Assembly: GCF_021021415.1 (NCBI RefSeq)
Contig: NZ_JAINWJ010000010.1
Location: forward strand, 159,095 to 223,094
Length of the DNA stretch: 64,000 bases
Direction of reading: 5' to 3'
Source of the DNA: Martelella mediterranea
Lineage (GTDB): Bacteria; Pseudomonadota; Alphaproteobacteria; Rhizobiales; Rhizobiaceae
Part shown: in pieces, positions 36,528 to 46,999 of the stretch
Layout of the letters: the number at the start of each line of letters is the position of its first letter
How positions within the stretch are numbered: position 1 is the first letter of the stretch
Notes under the pieces: generated by a model
Databases searched by the model: none
What the model was told of the DNA's origin: nothing
The model's input: the letters and a program-made list of their open reading frames with translations, nothing else
Program-made: the position numbers and the translations under genes

Positions 36528-37655
36528 TCAGCGGTTGGCGGCGAGCGTCTCGCCGATCGTGCCATCGGGAGCGGTGCGGCTGTCGACTTCGGCGGTGACG
36601 GAAAGCCCGGCTTTGAGGTACTGCCCGTCAAGCACGTCCTTGGGGATCGAAATCCTGACCGGCAGGCGCTGGACGATCTTGGTGAAATTGCCCGTCGCGT
36701 TTTGCGGCGGTAGCAGCGCGAACACCGCGCCGGAGGCCGGCGAGAAGGATTCCACGGTGCCGGTGAAATCATCCTTTTCGAAGGCGTCGATCGAGACGTG
36801 AACCTTCGCGCCTATTCCGAGGCGATCGAGATCGGTCTCCTTGAAATTGGCGACGATGTAGAGATCGTCCGTCGGCACCAGCGCGCCGAGACGGGTGCCG
36901 GAGGAAACCAGATCGCCGACCTGAACATTCCTGTTGCCGAAGACGCCATCGAAGGGCGCGCGGATTTCGGTAAAGCCGAGATTGCGCTTGGCCATGTCGA
37001 TCGCGAGCTTGCGTTCCTGAAGCGCCGCCTGCTGCTGGGCAAGCTGGGCCTCTGCGGTGGTGATGTTGGATTTCGCCACTTCGACTGCCGCATCGGCGGC
37101 CTGCACCTTGGCCTTCAACTGGTCCAGCGCTGCCCGCGCATCATCGAAGGCGGCGACGGTGGCGGCCCCTTTCTCGCGCAGCGTATCGGCGCGCTGCAGC
37201 ACGGTCTTGGCGTTGTCGATCTGTGGATCGAGCGCCTCGCGATTGGCCTTGGCCTGGGCGAGCGAAGCCTTGGCGCCGGCGATCTGCGCCTTGGTCGCCT
37301 CCAGCGCAACGTTCTGGGCGTGGAGCTGCGCTTCGGCCTGGGCAACCGCGTTCTGGTAGTCGCCATCATCGATCTTGACGAGAAGGTCGCCCTTTTTGAC
37401 CTGCTGGTTGTTTGAAACCGCGACGCTTTCGACGTAGCCGGACACCTTCGGCGCGATCATGGCGATATCGCCTTCGATATAGGCATCGTCCGTGGATACG
37501 ATGAAGCGGCCTTCGGTCCACCAGTGATAGCCGAACCATCCGCCGCCGGCGATCAGGGCGATGCCGATAAGCGAGAAAATAATTTTCCGCATCCCGCCGC
37601 CGCGTTTCTTCTCGGCCGGGCGCGGTTCAGGGTGCACGTCTGTCTCGTTCGTCAT
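36528..37655 (-). CDS. emrA: HlyD/EmrA family membrane fusion protein
   Basis: A 375-residue periplasmic adaptor. One N-terminal membrane helix (about residues 22-44, IIFSLIGIALIAGGGWFGY), a biotinyl-lipoyl half-motif (VSGYVESVAVSNNQQVKKGD), a long alpha-helical hairpin rich in Ala, Gln and Lys, and the second half (TEIRAPFDGVFGNRNVQVGD). The start at 37655 (MTNETDVH) is preferred to 37772, which would add 39 non-homologous residues. First gene of the emrA-emrB pair. Confidence 0.92.
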   Translation of the reverse strand: MTNETDVHPEPRPAEKKRGGGMRKIIFSLIGIALIAGGGWFGYHWWTEGRFIVSTDDAYIEGDIAMIAPKVSGYVESVAVSNNQQVKKGDLLVKIDDGDYQNAVAQAEAQLHAQNVALEATKAQIAGAKASLAQAKANREALDPQIDNAKTVLQRADTLREKGAATVAAFDDARAALDQLKAKVQAADAAVEVAKSNITTAEAQLAQQQAALQERKLAIDMAKRNLGFTEIRAPFDGVFGNRNVQVGDLVSSGTRLGALVPTDDLYIVANFKETDLDRLGIGAKVHVSIDAFEKDDFTGTVESFSPASGAVFALLPPQNATGNFTKIVQRLPVRISIPKDVLDGQYLKAGLSVTAEVDSRTAPDGTIGETLAANR

Positions 37656-37908
37656 GTTGAAAAATGCCTTTCTGGCGCTGAAGGGAGGAGGATTCAGCAC
37701 GGAGAGAGCGATTTCGAACTCGCGGGTTCGATTTGTTGACGTGGTAATGCGCCTCGCGACGATGACTGTCAAGCGCCGACCCGCGGGAACTGCTGAATGT
37801 CAATTACGTTGATAGAGAAGCGATCGCGTTATAAAACGCTGACGCTTCCCTCCCGGTTACGGGAGGCCGATCGCAACAACCGCATACCGGGTTTTGAAGG
37901 AGACTGAC

Positions 37909-38688
37909 TTGAACGACATTCTTCTGTTGGCCGCCCAGCCCGAGGCGTGGGCCGCGCTGGTGACCCTGATCGTGATGGAGGTGGTGCTCGGGATCGACAA
38001 TCTCGTGTTCATCTCGATCCTGACCAACAAATTGCCGGCGGAAAGGCGACAATTCGCAAGGCGTATCGGTCTCGGGCTGGCGCTTGTGCTTCGGCTCGTC
38101 CTGCTCGGCGCGGTTGCCTGGATCGTGCAGTTGACCACGCCGGTGTTCACCGCATTCGGGCACGGGTTTTCGTGGAAGGATATCATCCTGATTGCCGGCG
38201 GTCTGTTCCTGGTCTGGAAGGCAACCAAGGAAATTCATCACAATGTCGATCCGGAGGAGCATGCCGGCGCGATCGTCGGCGGCGCGGTGAAGACCGGCTT
38301 TGTCGCCGCGATTTTCCAGATCCTGCTGCTCGATCTGGTGTTTTCCGTCGACAGCATCATCACCGCCGTCGGCATGACCGACCATCTGCCGATCATGATC
38401 ATCGCCGTCGTCGTCGCCGTTACGCTGATGCTGATCGCAGCCGGCCCGCTCGCCCGCTTCATCGAGGCCAATCCGACCATCGTGATGCTGGCGCTCGCCT
38501 TCCTCCTGATGATCGGCATGACGCTGATAGCCGATGGCGCCGGTTTCCATGTGCCCAAGGGCTATATCTACGCAGCCATGGCGTTTTCGGGCCTTGTCGA
38601 GGTGCTCAACATGCTGGCGCGGCGCAAGCGGATAAGGGACAGAACCGCTCGCGATGATGCCGCGCCCGGCGCGCCGACGATGCACTGA
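37909..38688 (+). CDS. TerC family integral membrane protein
   Basis: A 259-residue protein with about seven helices. Diagnostic segments are [19 protein letters not shown] near residue 24, [20 protein letters not shown] near residue 140 and [17 protein letters not shown]. TerC proteins are linked to metal-ion (notably Mn) export or tellurite resistance. The start is a TTG at 37909, judged from AAGGAG at 37897-37902 with 6-base spacing; a TTG at 37894 overlaps that site. Confidence 0.87.
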   Translation: MNDILLLAAQPEAWAALVTLIVMEVVLGIDNLVFISILTNKLPAERRQFARRIGLGLALVLRLVLLGAVAWIVQLTTPVFTAFGHGFSWKDIILIAGGLFLVWKATKEIHHNVDPEEHAGAIVGGAVKTGFVAAIFQILLLDLVFSVDSIITAVGMTDHLPIMIIAVVVAVTLMLIAAGPLARFIEANPTIVMLALAFLLMIGMTLIADGAGFHVPKGYIYAAMAFSGLVEVLNMLARRKRIRDRTARDDAAPGAPTMH

Positions 38689-38843
38689 ACCTGCGCTTCA
38701 GGGCCGGTGGCTTGACGGAAAGGGTTGAATATGGCCTAAGGCTGGCCTGAACGGGCCGCCGTCCCCAGGGACCTGCCGTGGCCCAGCCTATTCAGCATTT
38801 TCTCAGGAAGCCGCCGGCCAGGCCGGCGCTACGGACAAAAACA

Positions 38844-40310
38844 ATGAGCACAACCGGCCCGCGTCTGCGCATCGCACCTTCTCCGACCGGCGAGCCGCAT
38901 GTCGGCACCGCCTATACAGCGCTGTTCAATTATCTCTATGCCAAGAAGATGGGCGGCACCTTCATTCTGCGCATCGAGGATACCGACGCCACGCGCTCGA
39001 CGCCCGAATTCGAGAAGAACGTGCTCGACGCGCTGAAATGGTGCGGGCTGGAATGGGACGAGGGCCCGGATGTCGGCGGCCCTTACGGCCCCTATCGCCA
39101 GTCCGACCGCAAGGATCTCTACAAGCCTTACGTCGACCGTCTGGTCGCTGATGGCCATGCCTTCCACTGCTTCTGCACGCCCGAGCGGCTGGAGCGCATG
39201 CGCGCCGGCCAGCGCGCCGAGGGCAAGGCGCCGAAATATGACGGGCTCTGCATGCATCTGAAGGCCGAAGAGGTGAAAGCCCGCATCGAGGCCGGCGAGC
39301 CCAATGTCGTGCGCATGAAGATCCCGACGGAAGGCGCGTGCAAGTTTACTGACGGCGTCTATGGCGATGTCGAAATCCCGTGGGACGCGGTCGACATGCA
39401 GGTGTTGCTGAAGGCCGACGGCATGCCGACCTATCATATGGCCAACGTCGTCGACGACCACATGATGAAGATCACCCATGTGGCGCGCGGCGAGGAGTGG
39501 CTCGCCTCGGTGCCGAAGCACATCCTGCTCTACACCTATCTGGGTCTGGAGCCGCCGCAGTTCTTCCACCTGCCGCTGATGCGCAATCCCGACAAGTCGA
39601 AACTGTCGAAGCGCAAGAACCCGACCTCGATCTCCTACTACTCCGCGCTCGGCTATCTGCCGGAAGCGCTGATGAACTTCCTCGGCCTGTTCTTCATCCA
39701 GATCGCCGAGGGCGAAGAACTGATGGACATGTCGACGCTGATCGAAAAGTTCGATGCCGACAATCTCAACAAGTCGGGCGCGGTGTTCGACACCCAGAAG
39801 CTCGAATGGCTGAATGGCCGGTTCCTGCGCGAGACGCTGTCGGAAGAGGATTTCATCCTCCGCGTCGCCGCCTGGGCGTCCGAGAACGCGCGGCTCAAGG
39901 AAGGGTTGAAGCTCTCCCAGAGCCGGATCACCAAGCTCGGCGAATTGCCGGCGCTGATGGGCTTCCTGCTGCAGTCGGACATGGTGCCGCAGGCCGAAGC
40001 CTTCGCGAAAATCAAGAAGACCAATCCGGAAGAGATCCTGGAAATCCTCAAGGCCGTCCAGCCGGTGCTGGAAAAGCTGGTCGAGTGGAACGCCACGACG
40101 GTTGAAGACGCGCTGCGCCAGCTTGCCGAGGACATGGACAAAAAGCTGCGCACGGTCGTCGCGCCGCTGTTCGTCGCCATGTCCGGCTCGTCGCGCTCGC
40201 TGCCGCTGTTCGACAGTATGGCCATTCTCGGCCGCGCGGTCGTGCGCCAGCGGCTGAAGACGGCCGAGGGCGTCGTCGCCGGCATGGTCGTAGAAGAGGC
40301 AAAGAAGTAA
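38844..40310 (+). CDS. gltX: glutamyl-tRNA synthetase
   Basis: A 488-residue class I synthetase. The HIGH-type motif is PSPTGEPHVGTAYTALF near residue 12 and the KMSKS-type motif is KLSKRKNPTS near residue 255. It charges glutamate onto tRNA-Glu; alphaproteobacteria often have two GltX copies, one also charging tRNA-Gln, and the subtype cannot be set here. The ATG at 38844 is preferred to a GTG at 38778. lysS follows one base after its stop. Confidence 0.94.
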   Translation: MSTTGPRLRIAPSPTGEPHVGTAYTALFNYLYAKKMGGTFILRIEDTDATRSTPEFEKNVLDALKWCGLEWDEGPDVGGPYGPYRQSDRKDLYKPYVDRLVADGHAFHCFCTPERLERMRAGQRAEGKAPKYDGLCMHLKAEEVKARIEAGEPNVVRMKIPTEGACKFTDGVYGDVEIPWDAVDMQVLLKADGMPTYHMANVVDDHMMKITHVARGEEWLASVPKHILLYTYLGLEPPQFFHLPLMRNPDKSKLSKRKNPTSISYYSALGYLPEALMNFLGLFFIQIAEGEELMDMSTLIEKFDADNLNKSGAVFDTQKLEWLNGRFLRETLSEEDFILRVAAWASENARLKEGLKLSQSRITKLGELPALMGFLLQSDMVPQAEAFAKIKKTNPEEILEILKAVQPVLEKLVEWNATTVEDALRQLAEDMDKKLRTVVAPLFVAMSGSSRSLPLFDSMAILGRAVVRQRLKTAEGVVAGMVVEEAKK

Positions 40311-40311
40311 G

Positions 40312-41799
40312 ATGAACAAGAAGACCGAAGAACTCTCCTCCGACGCAACGGAAGTCCGCGCCCAGAAGCTTGAAATCCTGCGCGAAAAGGTCGGCGACGT
40401 CTATCCGGCGCATTTCCACCGCACGATGACCAATGCGGAACTGGCCGAAAAATATGCCGACCTGCCCGATGACGTCACCACCGAGGATGTCGTCACCGTC
40501 GCCGGCCGCGTCTATTCGATGCGCAATTCCGGCATGTTCGTCGATCTGCGCGATGCCTCCGGCAAGATCCAGATATTCTCGCACAAGGACACGACGCCGG
40601 AAGACGTGCGCGAACTGTGGTCGCTGGTCGATCTCGCCGATATCGTCGGCGTTACCGGCGTCGTGCGCCGCACCAAGCGCGGCGAGCTGACGATCAACGC
40701 CCAGGAACTCACCATCCTCACCAAGGCGCTGAAGCCGATGCCCGAAAAGTATCACGGGCTCGCCGATATCGAGACGCGCTATCGCCAGCGCTATCTCGAC
40801 ATCATGAGCAACGAGGATTCCAAGCTCCGCTTCATCCAGCGCTCCAAGGTGCTCTCCGGCGTCCGCCGCTTCCTCGAGGATGAGGGCTTCATGGAAGTCG
40901 AGACCCCGATGCTGCAGTCGATCTATGGCGGCGCGACGGCCGATCCGTTCAAGACGCATCACAATGCGCTCGACATGGACATGTATCTCCGGATCGCGCC
41001 GGAGCTTTACCTGAAGCGCATTCTGGTCTCGGGGCTGACCGACAAGGTGTTCGAGGTCAACCGCAACTTCCGCAACGAAGGCGTCTCCACCCGGCACAAT
41101 CCCGAATTCACGATGATGGAGTGCTACTGGGCCTATGCCGACTACGAGGACATGATGGGCCTCGTGGAACGCATGTTCGAGACGCTGGCGCTCAAGCTGC
41201 ACGGCCAGACCAAGCTGCCCTTCGGCGACATCGAACTCGACTTCAAGGGGCCGTTCAAGCGCGTGCCGATGCCCGATGCGGTCAAGGAGGCCACCGGCAT
41301 CGATTTCCGCGCGATCGCGACCGACGAAGAGGCGCGCGCCGCCGCCAAGGCCGCCGGCTTCGAGATTGAGGACGACTGGACCTGGGGCGAATGCCTCGCC
41401 TTCATCTTCGAGGAAAAGGTCGAGGACACGCTGATCCAACCCGCCCATGTGACCCATTTCCCGAAGGACATCTCCCCCTTCGCCAAGGAAGTGCCCGGCG
41501 AGCCGCGCCTCGTCGAGCGTTTCGAGACCTATGTCAACGGCTGGGAACTCGGCAATGCGTTTTCCGAGCTCAACGACCCGGTCGAGCAGCGCCGCCGCAT
41601 GGTGGAGCAGCTTGAGCAGTCTCACGCCCGCGGCGAGACTGAGAAGCGTCTGGACGAGGATTTCCTCAACGCCATGGACCACGGCATGCCGCCCGCCGGT
41701 GGGCTGGGCATCGGCATCGACCGCCTGATCATGCTCCTGACCAACGGCCCCTCGATCCGCGATGTCATCCTGTTCCCGGCCCGGCGTCACAAGGATTGA
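40312..41799 (+). CDS. lysS: lysyl-tRNA synthetase, class II
   Basis: A 495-residue class II enzyme: an N-terminal OB-fold anticodon-binding domain (VAGRVYSMRNSGMFVDLRDA at about residues 62-81) and a catalytic core with motif 2 (VFEVNRNFRNEGVSTRHNPE) and motif 3 (GLGIGIDRLIMLLTN). It is one base downstream of gltX, so the two synthetases share a message. Many Rhizobiales have a class I LysRS instead; this one is clearly class II. Confidence 0.95.
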   Translation: MNKKTEELSSDATEVRAQKLEILREKVGDVYPAHFHRTMTNAELAEKYADLPDDVTTEDVVTVAGRVYSMRNSGMFVDLRDASGKIQIFSHKDTTPEDVRELWSLVDLADIVGVTGVVRRTKRGELTINAQELTILTKALKPMPEKYHGLADIETRYRQRYLDIMSNEDSKLRFIQRSKVLSGVRRFLEDEGFMEVETPMLQSIYGGATADPFKTHHNALDMDMYLRIAPELYLKRILVSGLTDKVFEVNRNFRNEGVSTRHNPEFTMMECYWAYADYEDMMGLVERMFETLALKLHGQTKLPFGDIELDFKGPFKRVPMPDAVKEATGIDFRAIATDEEARAAAKAAGFEIEDDWTWGECLAFIFEEKVEDTLIQPAHVTHFPKDISPFAKEVPGEPRLVERFETYVNGWELGNAFSELNDPVEQRRRMVEQLEQSHARGETEKRLDEDFLNAMDHGMPPAGGLGIGIDRLIMLLTNGPSIRDVILFPARRHKD

Positions 41800-41864
41800 A
41801 ACGCCTGACGCCGCCGGCTACGGTCGGCAGCTTTGATGGTTGAGAGTCCTTGCCACACCCACGA

Positions 41865-41989
41865 GTGTCATCCTCGGGCTTGACCCGAGGATCCAGGCGG
41901 GCCCACTCGGCGACAAAAAAACGTCAGAATTCGCTTGCCTGCTCAGTATGGATGCTCGGGTCAAGCCCGAGGATGACCCCTGTGGGAGA
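41865..41989. repeat. intergenic palindromic repeat, copy 1
   Basis: Two palindromic modules face each other: GTCATCCTCGGGCTTGACCC at 41867-41886, continuing to GAGGATCCAGG, and TGGATGCTCGGGTCAAGCCC at 41949-41968, continuing to GAGGATGACCCC. Each module contains its own hairpin (TCCTCGGG with CCCGAGGA). A second copy lies at 48919-49047, so this is a dispersed element. It sits between lysS and a converging MFS gene. Confidence 0.85.
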
Positions 41990-42024
41990 GGTTTACGGGA
42001 ATTACAGGCTCTGAAGTCGCGGCT

Positions 42025-43206
42025 TCAGCCCGCCCGCGCGAAAAGCCTGCGGCTGAACATCAGCGGCACCAGCACGAGCCCCACGGCCGGAAACACCAGC
42101 CAGTTCATCATGCTCCAGCCATTGTCGATATGCACCAGCGCGCCGGCGAGGAAGGAGGCGGTGGCGGTGGAGCCGAAGACGAGGAAATCGTTGAGGCCCT
42201 GCACCTTGCCGCGCTCTTCCGGCGTGTGGCAATCGGTGATCATCGCGGTCGCGCCGATAAAGCCGAAATTCCAGCCGACGCCGAGCAGGATCAGCGCCAG
42301 CCAGAAATGCGTGAGCCCGAGCCCGGAAAGCGCGATCACCGAGCAGCCGGCAATCAGCGCCAGCCCCGTGGCGGCGATCGTTTCCTTGCCGAAGCGGGCA
42401 ATCAGCCGGCCGGTGACGAAGCTCGGCCCGAACATCGCCAGCACATGCCACTGAATGCCGAGCGTCGCCTGGCCGACGGAATGGCCGCATGCGACCATGG
42501 CGAGCGGCGTCGCCGTCATGATGAAGGCCATGAGTGCGTATGAAACGACGCCGGTGGCGGCCGCCATGATGAAACGGGGCGAGCGGGCGATCTCGGACAG
42601 CGGCCGTCCGCCGGAAATGGTGACTGCCACGGGGCGCGGTATCTTCAGCCGCGAAACCAGCAGCAGGGTGATGAGCGCCAGCACGGACAGCCCGATGAAG
42701 CTTGCGACATAGGGGTGGCCGGGCACGGCATCGACCGTCCAGATCGCCACCTGCGGGCCGATGATGGCGGCGGCCAGCCCGCCGATCATGACCCGCGAGA
42801 TCGCCTTGGCCTTCATGTCGCCCTCGGCGGTGTCGGCGGCGGCGAAACGGAAGCTCTGGATATAGGAGCCGTAAAGCCCGACGGTCATGATCGCCAGGCA
42901 GAACAGCACAAACAGGCCGGCGGTGATGGCGGTTGCGGCAAGAAGCCCGCCGCAGATGCCGATCATGGCGCCGAAGATATAGCCCTCGCGCCGGCCGAAA
43001 CGGCGCATGATCCATGCCGCCGGCAGCGTGCCGATGGCCACGCCCACATTGTAGAGGCTGACCGGAAAGGTCGCCAGCGAAGGATCAGGCGCCAGCACCG
43101 TGCCGATAATGCCGCCGAGCGAGATCACGATCGGCGGCGCTGCGCCACCGACGGCCTGGGCCATGGTCAGGATATTGATGTTGCGGAAAGCGGTGCTGTC
43201 GGTCAT
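42025..43206 (-). CDS. MFS transporter
   Basis: A 393-residue transporter with about 12 helices; the family loop AAWIMRRFGRREGYIFG (motif A) is near residue 60. The substrate is not recognised. The ATG at 43206 has GGAG at 6-base spacing, while the ATG at 43212 abuts it. No regulator or pathway genes adjoin on the same strand; pxpA lies upstream with a 116-base gap. Confidence 0.85.
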   Translation of the reverse strand: MTDSTAFRNINILTMAQAVGGAAPPIVISLGGIIGTVLAPDPSLATFPVSLYNVGVAIGTLPAAWIMRRFGRREGYIFGAMIGICGGLLAATAITAGLFVLFCLAIMTVGLYGSYIQSFRFAAADTAEGDMKAKAISRVMIGGLAAAIIGPQVAIWTVDAVPGHPYVASFIGLSVLALITLLLVSRLKIPRPVAVTISGGRPLSEIARSPRFIMAAATGVVSYALMAFIMTATPLAMVACGHSVGQATLGIQWHVLAMFGPSFVTGRLIARFGKETIAATGLALIAGCSVIALSGLGLTHFWLALILLGVGWNFGFIGATAMITDCHTPEERGKVQGLNDFLVFGSTATASFLAGALVHIDNGWSMMNWLVFPAVGLVLVPLMFSRRLFARAG

Positions 43207-43275
43207 GGGCATCTCCGGCCTCGTTATGCGCCGCTCTGGACAAGCGGAATGGCCGGTTCGTGCCTAGCGCATAAG

Positions 43276-43301
43276 CGCGAAAATCGGAACTGGTTTTCGC
43301 G
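43276..43301. repeat. short palindrome CGCGAAAA...TTTTCGCG
   Basis: An 8-bp perfect stem with a 10-base spacer (CGCGAAAATCGGAACTGG, then TTTTCGCG), in the gap between pxpA and the MFS gene. Similar short palindromes occur widely between rhizobial genes. It is not followed by a convincing T-run on the minus strand. Confidence 0.5.
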
Positions 43302-43322
43302 TTTTAGATAGGAGCGTGGCCA

Positions 43323-44090
43323 TCAGTGAATGAAATTGGCGATGGCATAGCCCTGTTTTTCAAGGCCCGCCCGCACGGAAGCCGCGATCGGAACCGCGTC
43401 GGCGGTATCGCCATGCACGCAGATGGAATCGATCGCGGTGGGAATGCGTTTGCCGGAAAGAGTAATGATCGCGCCTTCGCGCACCATCTCGCCGACGCGG
43501 CGCGCGGCTTCTGCCGGGTCGTGGATCACCGCGCCCTGAAGGCTGCGCGGCACCAGCAGGCCGTCATCGCCATAAGCGCGGTCGGCGAAAATTTCAGATA
43601 CCACCGTCAGCCCCATTTCCGTGGCGATCTGGTGTTGTTCGCCATGGGCGATCGCCAGACAGATCAGCGCGGGATCGACGGCCTTGATGGCGTTGCAGAC
43701 GGCGCGGGCGACCTCGCCGTCCTCTTGCGCGAGATTGCCGAGCGCGCCATGGGCCTTCACATGGGTGATCGGATGGCCGACATATTGCGCCATCGCCTGC
43801 GCCGCGCCAATCTGATAGGCGACCAGCCGCTCGATCTCGGTCGCGGAATAGGGGATGCGCCTGCGTCCGAAGCCCATGAGATCGGCAAAGCCCGGATGGG
43901 CGCCGACGGCGACGTTGCGGTCGCGCGCCAGCACGAAGGTTTTTGCCATCGTATCGGGATCGCCGGCATGGAAGCCGCAGGCGACATTGGCCGAGGAAAC
44001 GATCTTCAGCATCTCGGCATCGTCACCCTTGTCCCATGCGCCAAAGCTCTCGCCCATGTCGCAGTTGATGTCGATGCGTGGTGCTGTCAT
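43323..44090 (-). CDS. pxpA: 5-oxoprolinase subunit A (LamB/YcsF family)
   Basis: A 255-residue protein. The start RIDINCDMGESFGAWDKGDD and the segments NVACGFHAGDP and KAHGALGN are the signature of PxpA/YcsF. With PxpB and PxpC it opens 5-oxoproline to glutamate using ATP. The pxpBC genes are not beside it here, so they must be elsewhere or the protein acts alone in a related role. Confidence 0.92.
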   Translation of the reverse strand: MTAPRIDINCDMGESFGAWDKGDDAEMLKIVSSANVACGFHAGDPDTMAKTFVLARDRNVAVGAHPGFADLMGFGRRRIPYSATEIERLVAYQIGAAQAMAQYVGHPITHVKAHGALGNLAQEDGEVARAVCNAIKAVDPALICLAIAHGEQHQIATEMGLTVVSEIFADRAYGDDGLLVPRSLQGAVIHDPAEAARRVGEMVREGAIITLSGKRIPTAIDSICVHGDTADAVPIAASVRAGLEKQGYAIANFIH

Positions 44091-44262
44091 GTGGTTATCT
44101 CCCGGCCGGTTGATGTGAACTATTTAGGCCGCTCATCGCGGTGAGACAACGGCCTACCGTCAAACCGCCCGAATTTCGCGGCAAGGGCTGGTGGCCGGCC
44201 GAGGCTTCCAATTTTTGCGCGGAGGCATTATGCCCTCAACGAGAGCGCCCTGGAGATATGCG

Positions 44263-45306
44263 ATGAACAGCCTGACGATCCGCCGCCCCGATGACTGGCA
44301 CCTGCATTTGCGCGACGGCGCGATGATGGAGGGCGTGATCGGCGATACCGCGCGCCATTTCGCCCGCGCGATCATCATGCCCAACCTTGTGCCACCTGTC
44401 GTGACGGCCCTTGACGCAGAAGCCTATCGAAACCGCATCCGCGAAGCCGTTCCGGCCGGCATGTCCTTCACCCCGCTGATGACGCTGTACCTGACCGAGA
44501 CCACCGAGCCCGCCGATGTCGCAGCGGCCTTCAGCGAGGGCCTGATCAAGGCGGTCAAGCTTTATCCGGCGGGCGCCACCACCAATTCCGCCAGCGGCGT
44601 GCGCAATATCGACAACGCCATGCCGGTGCTGGAAAAGATGGCCGAGATCGGTCTCAATCTCTGTGTCCATGGCGAGGTCACCGACAAGGATGTCGACATT
44701 TTCGATCGCGAGGCCGTGTTCATCGAAACCGTGCTGGACAAGATCAGGTGGCGGTTGCCTGAGCTGAAGATCACCATGGAGCACGTCACGACCAGGGACG
44801 GGGTCGATTACATCAAGGACGCGCGCAAGAACCTCGCCGGCTCGCTGACCACCCATCATCTGATCATCAACCGCAATGATATTCTGGTCGGCGGCATCCA
44901 CCCGCATTACTACTGCCTCCCTGTCGCCAAGCGCGAGGAGCACAGGAAGGCGCTGGTGGCGGCCGCGACCTCGGGCGACAAACGCTTCTTCCTCGGCACG
45001 GATTCCGCCCCCCATGTCGATCCGGCCAAGGAATGTGGCTGCGGCTGCGCCGGCATCTACACCGCGCTCAACACGATGAGCTGCCTCGCTCATGTGTTCG
45101 AAAACGAGGACGCGCTCGACAAGCTCGAAGCCTTCGCCTCGCTCAACGGTCCGGCCTGGTATAGGCTGAAGCCAAACGAGGAGACGATCACGTTGATGAA
45201 GCGCGACGAGCCCGTGAAATACCCGGAAAAGCGGGAGACCGGGGCTGGCCCGGTCACCGTCTTCGATCCGAAATTCCCGCTCTACTGGGATGTGGAGACC
45301 GCCTGA
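44263..45306 (+). CDS. pyrC: dihydroorotase (class II)
   Basis: A 347-residue zinc enzyme of pyrimidine synthesis, cyclising carbamoyl aspartate to dihydroorotate. Metal ligands are H13 and H15 in [10 protein letters not shown], the carboxylated lysine in [14 protein letters not shown] near residue 100, and the GTDSAPHVD motif near residue 245. The ATG at 44263 follows GGAG; a start at 44191 is rejected. Its last 25 bases overlap the end of the converging sitD gene. Confidence 0.95.
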   Translation: MNSLTIRRPDDWHLHLRDGAMMEGVIGDTARHFARAIIMPNLVPPVVTALDAEAYRNRIREAVPAGMSFTPLMTLYLTETTEPADVAAAFSEGLIKAVKLYPAGATTNSASGVRNIDNAMPVLEKMAEIGLNLCVHGEVTDKDVDIFDREAVFIETVLDKIRWRLPELKITMEHVTTRDGVDYIKDARKNLAGSLTTHHLIINRNDILVGGIHPHYYCLPVAKREEHRKALVAAATSGDKRFFLGTDSAPHVDPAKECGCGCAGIYTALNTMSCLAHVFENEDALDKLEAFASLNGPAWYRLKPNEETITLMKRDEPVKYPEKRETGAGPVTVFDPKFPLYWDVETA

Positions 45307-46139
45307 CGCGCGCGGCGTCCGGCCACCAGCATGGTCCGCAGAAAACTCACGATGAAGGCGAGCGTCATCACCAGCACGATGGTGGGGGCAGGGGCGCTGT
45401 CGATGTAGAAGCTGGCATAGATGCCGACAAGCGTCGAGCCCGTCGCCACGGCAAGCGCCACCAGCAGCATTGTCGAAAATTGCCGCGTCCACAGGAACGC
45501 GATCGCCCCCGGCGCGACCAGCAGCGCGACCGACAGGATGATGCCGACCGCCTTCAGCGCTGCAACCACCGTCAGCGACAACACGATCAGCAGGCCGTAA
45601 TGCAGCATCTTCGTGGGTAGGCCGATGGCGCGGGCATGCTGCTCGTCGAAGGCATGGACCAGCAGATCCTTGCGCTTCAGCACCAGAAACGCGGTTGCCG
45701 CAAGCGCGATCAGCCCGGCCTCGATCAGGTCGCGTCCGTTGATCCCCAGCATGTCGCCGAACAGGATGTGGTCGAGATGGACGGCGGAATGGACCTTCAC
45801 GTAAAGCACGAGGCCGAGCCCGAACATGCCGGAGAACACGATGCCGAGCACCGTATCCTCCTTCACCCGGCTGTTTTCCGCAAGGAAACCGGTGGAAAGC
45901 GCGCACACCATGCCGGCGACGAAGGCGCCGAGGCCGAGCGGCAGGCCGATCATATAGGCCAGCACCACGCCTGGCAGCACCGCATGGGAAACCGCATCGC
46001 CCATCAGCGACCAGCCCTTCAGCACCAGAAGGCAGGAGAGCAGCGCCATCGGCACGGAAACCATGAGCGTGATCGCGAACGCCTTCAGCATGAAATCGAG
46101 CTGGAAGGGAAATGTGGCCATCATCCAGAAATCGCTCAT
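45282..46139 (-). CDS. sitD: manganese/iron ABC transporter permease
   Basis: A 285-residue permease of the ABC-3 (ZnuB/MntB/SitD) family with eight or so helices; hallmarks are [19 protein letters not shown] near residue 40 and the [17 protein letters not shown] helix. It is the last gene of sitABCD; its start overlaps the sitC stop by 4 bases, and its stop lies inside the 3' end of pyrC on the other strand. Confidence 0.9.
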   Translation of the reverse strand: MSDFWMMATFPFQLDFMLKAFAITLMVSVPMALLSCLLVLKGWSLMGDAVSHAVLPGVVLAYMIGLPLGLGAFVAGMVCALSTGFLAENSRVKEDTVLGIVFSGMFGLGLVLYVKVHSAVHLDHILFGDMLGINGRDLIEAGLIALAATAFLVLKRKDLLVHAFDEQHARAIGLPTKMLHYGLLIVLSLTVVAALKAVGIILSVALLVAPGAIAFLWTRQFSTMLLVALAVATGSTLVGIYASFYIDSAPAPTIVLVMTLAFIVSFLRTMLVAGRRARQAVSTSQ

Positions 46140-46999
46140 GGCCTGGACTCCTGAAGCGCGAGGCGTGCCCGGCGTTTGGCCGCAAGCAGCCCGTGTTTGG
46201 GCGCAAACGCGAAGGCGATCAGGAACAGCGCCGTCTGCATGACGATGATCACGCCGCCGGTGGCGCCGTCTAGGAAATAGGAGATATAGGCGCCGAGCGC
46301 CGAGGTGACCGCGCCGATCAGGGCGGCAAGCGCGATCAGGCGCGGGAAGCGGTCGGTCAGAAGATAGGCGGTCGCGCCCGGTGTGACCACCAGCGCGATC
46401 ACCAGAAACGCGCCGACCGTCTGCAGCGCAGCCACGGTGGAGGCTGCGAGCAGCGTGAAGAACAGCACCTTCATCGCATTCGGGTTGATGCCGATCGAAT
46501 GAGCATGGTTCTCATCGAAGAACACCACCATCAGGTCCTTCCATTTGATTGCCAGCACGACCAGCGTCACGCCGCCAATTATGGCGAGCTGGATGGTGTC
46601 GGAACGCGTGATCGCCAGCACATTGCCCATGATGATGGTCTGGATGTCGATCGGAACCGGCGAGATCGAGACCATGAACAGGCCGAGACCGAAAAAGCCG
46701 GTGAAGATCAGGCCGATGATCGCGTCTTCCTTCAGCCTGGTCTTGTTGTTGAAGAACAGCATCGCGCCCGCGGCAAGGCCGCCGGCGGCAAAGGCGCCGA
46801 GCGAGAACGGCAGGCCAAGCATATATGCGCCGGCGACGCCCGGCACGATCGAATGGGAGAGCGCGTCGCCGATCAGCGACCAGCCCTTCAGCATCAGATA
46901 GGCGGAGAGAAAGCCGCAGACGCAGCCCACCAGCGCGCTGACCCAGATCGCGTTCACCATGTAGCCATAGGCAAGCGGTTCGATCAGCCGGTCAAGCAT
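46136..46999 (-). CDS. sitC: manganese/iron ABC transporter permease
   Basis: A 287-residue permease of the same ABC-3 family as sit[21 protein letters not shown] near residue 35 and [20 protein letters not shown] near residue 215. Paired permeases form a heterodimeric channel with SitB. It overlaps sitB by 8 bases and sitD by 4, indicating one operon. Confidence 0.9.
   Translation of the reverse strand: MLDRLIEPLAYGYMVNAIWVSALVGCVCGFLSAYLMLKGWSLIGDALSHSIVPGVAGAYMLGLPFSLGAFAAGGLAAGAMLFFNNKTRLKEDAIIGLIFTGFFGLGLFMVSISPVPIDIQTIIMGNVLAITRSDTIQLAIIGGVTLVVLAIKWKDLMVVFFDENHAHSIGINPNAMKVLFFTLLAASTVAALQTVGAFLVIALVVTPGATAYLLTDRFPRLIALAALIGAVTSALGAYISYFLDGATGGVIIVMQTALFLIAFAFAPKHGLLAAKRRARLALQESRP

Noticed and set aside
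41865..41989. Possible terminator after lysS
   Set aside because: The hairpins lack T-runs and the whole unit recurs at 48.9 kb, so it is better called a dispersed repeat.
43276..43301. Possible terminator of pxpA
   Set aside because: On the minus strand the stem is followed by CTTATGCG, not a T-run.
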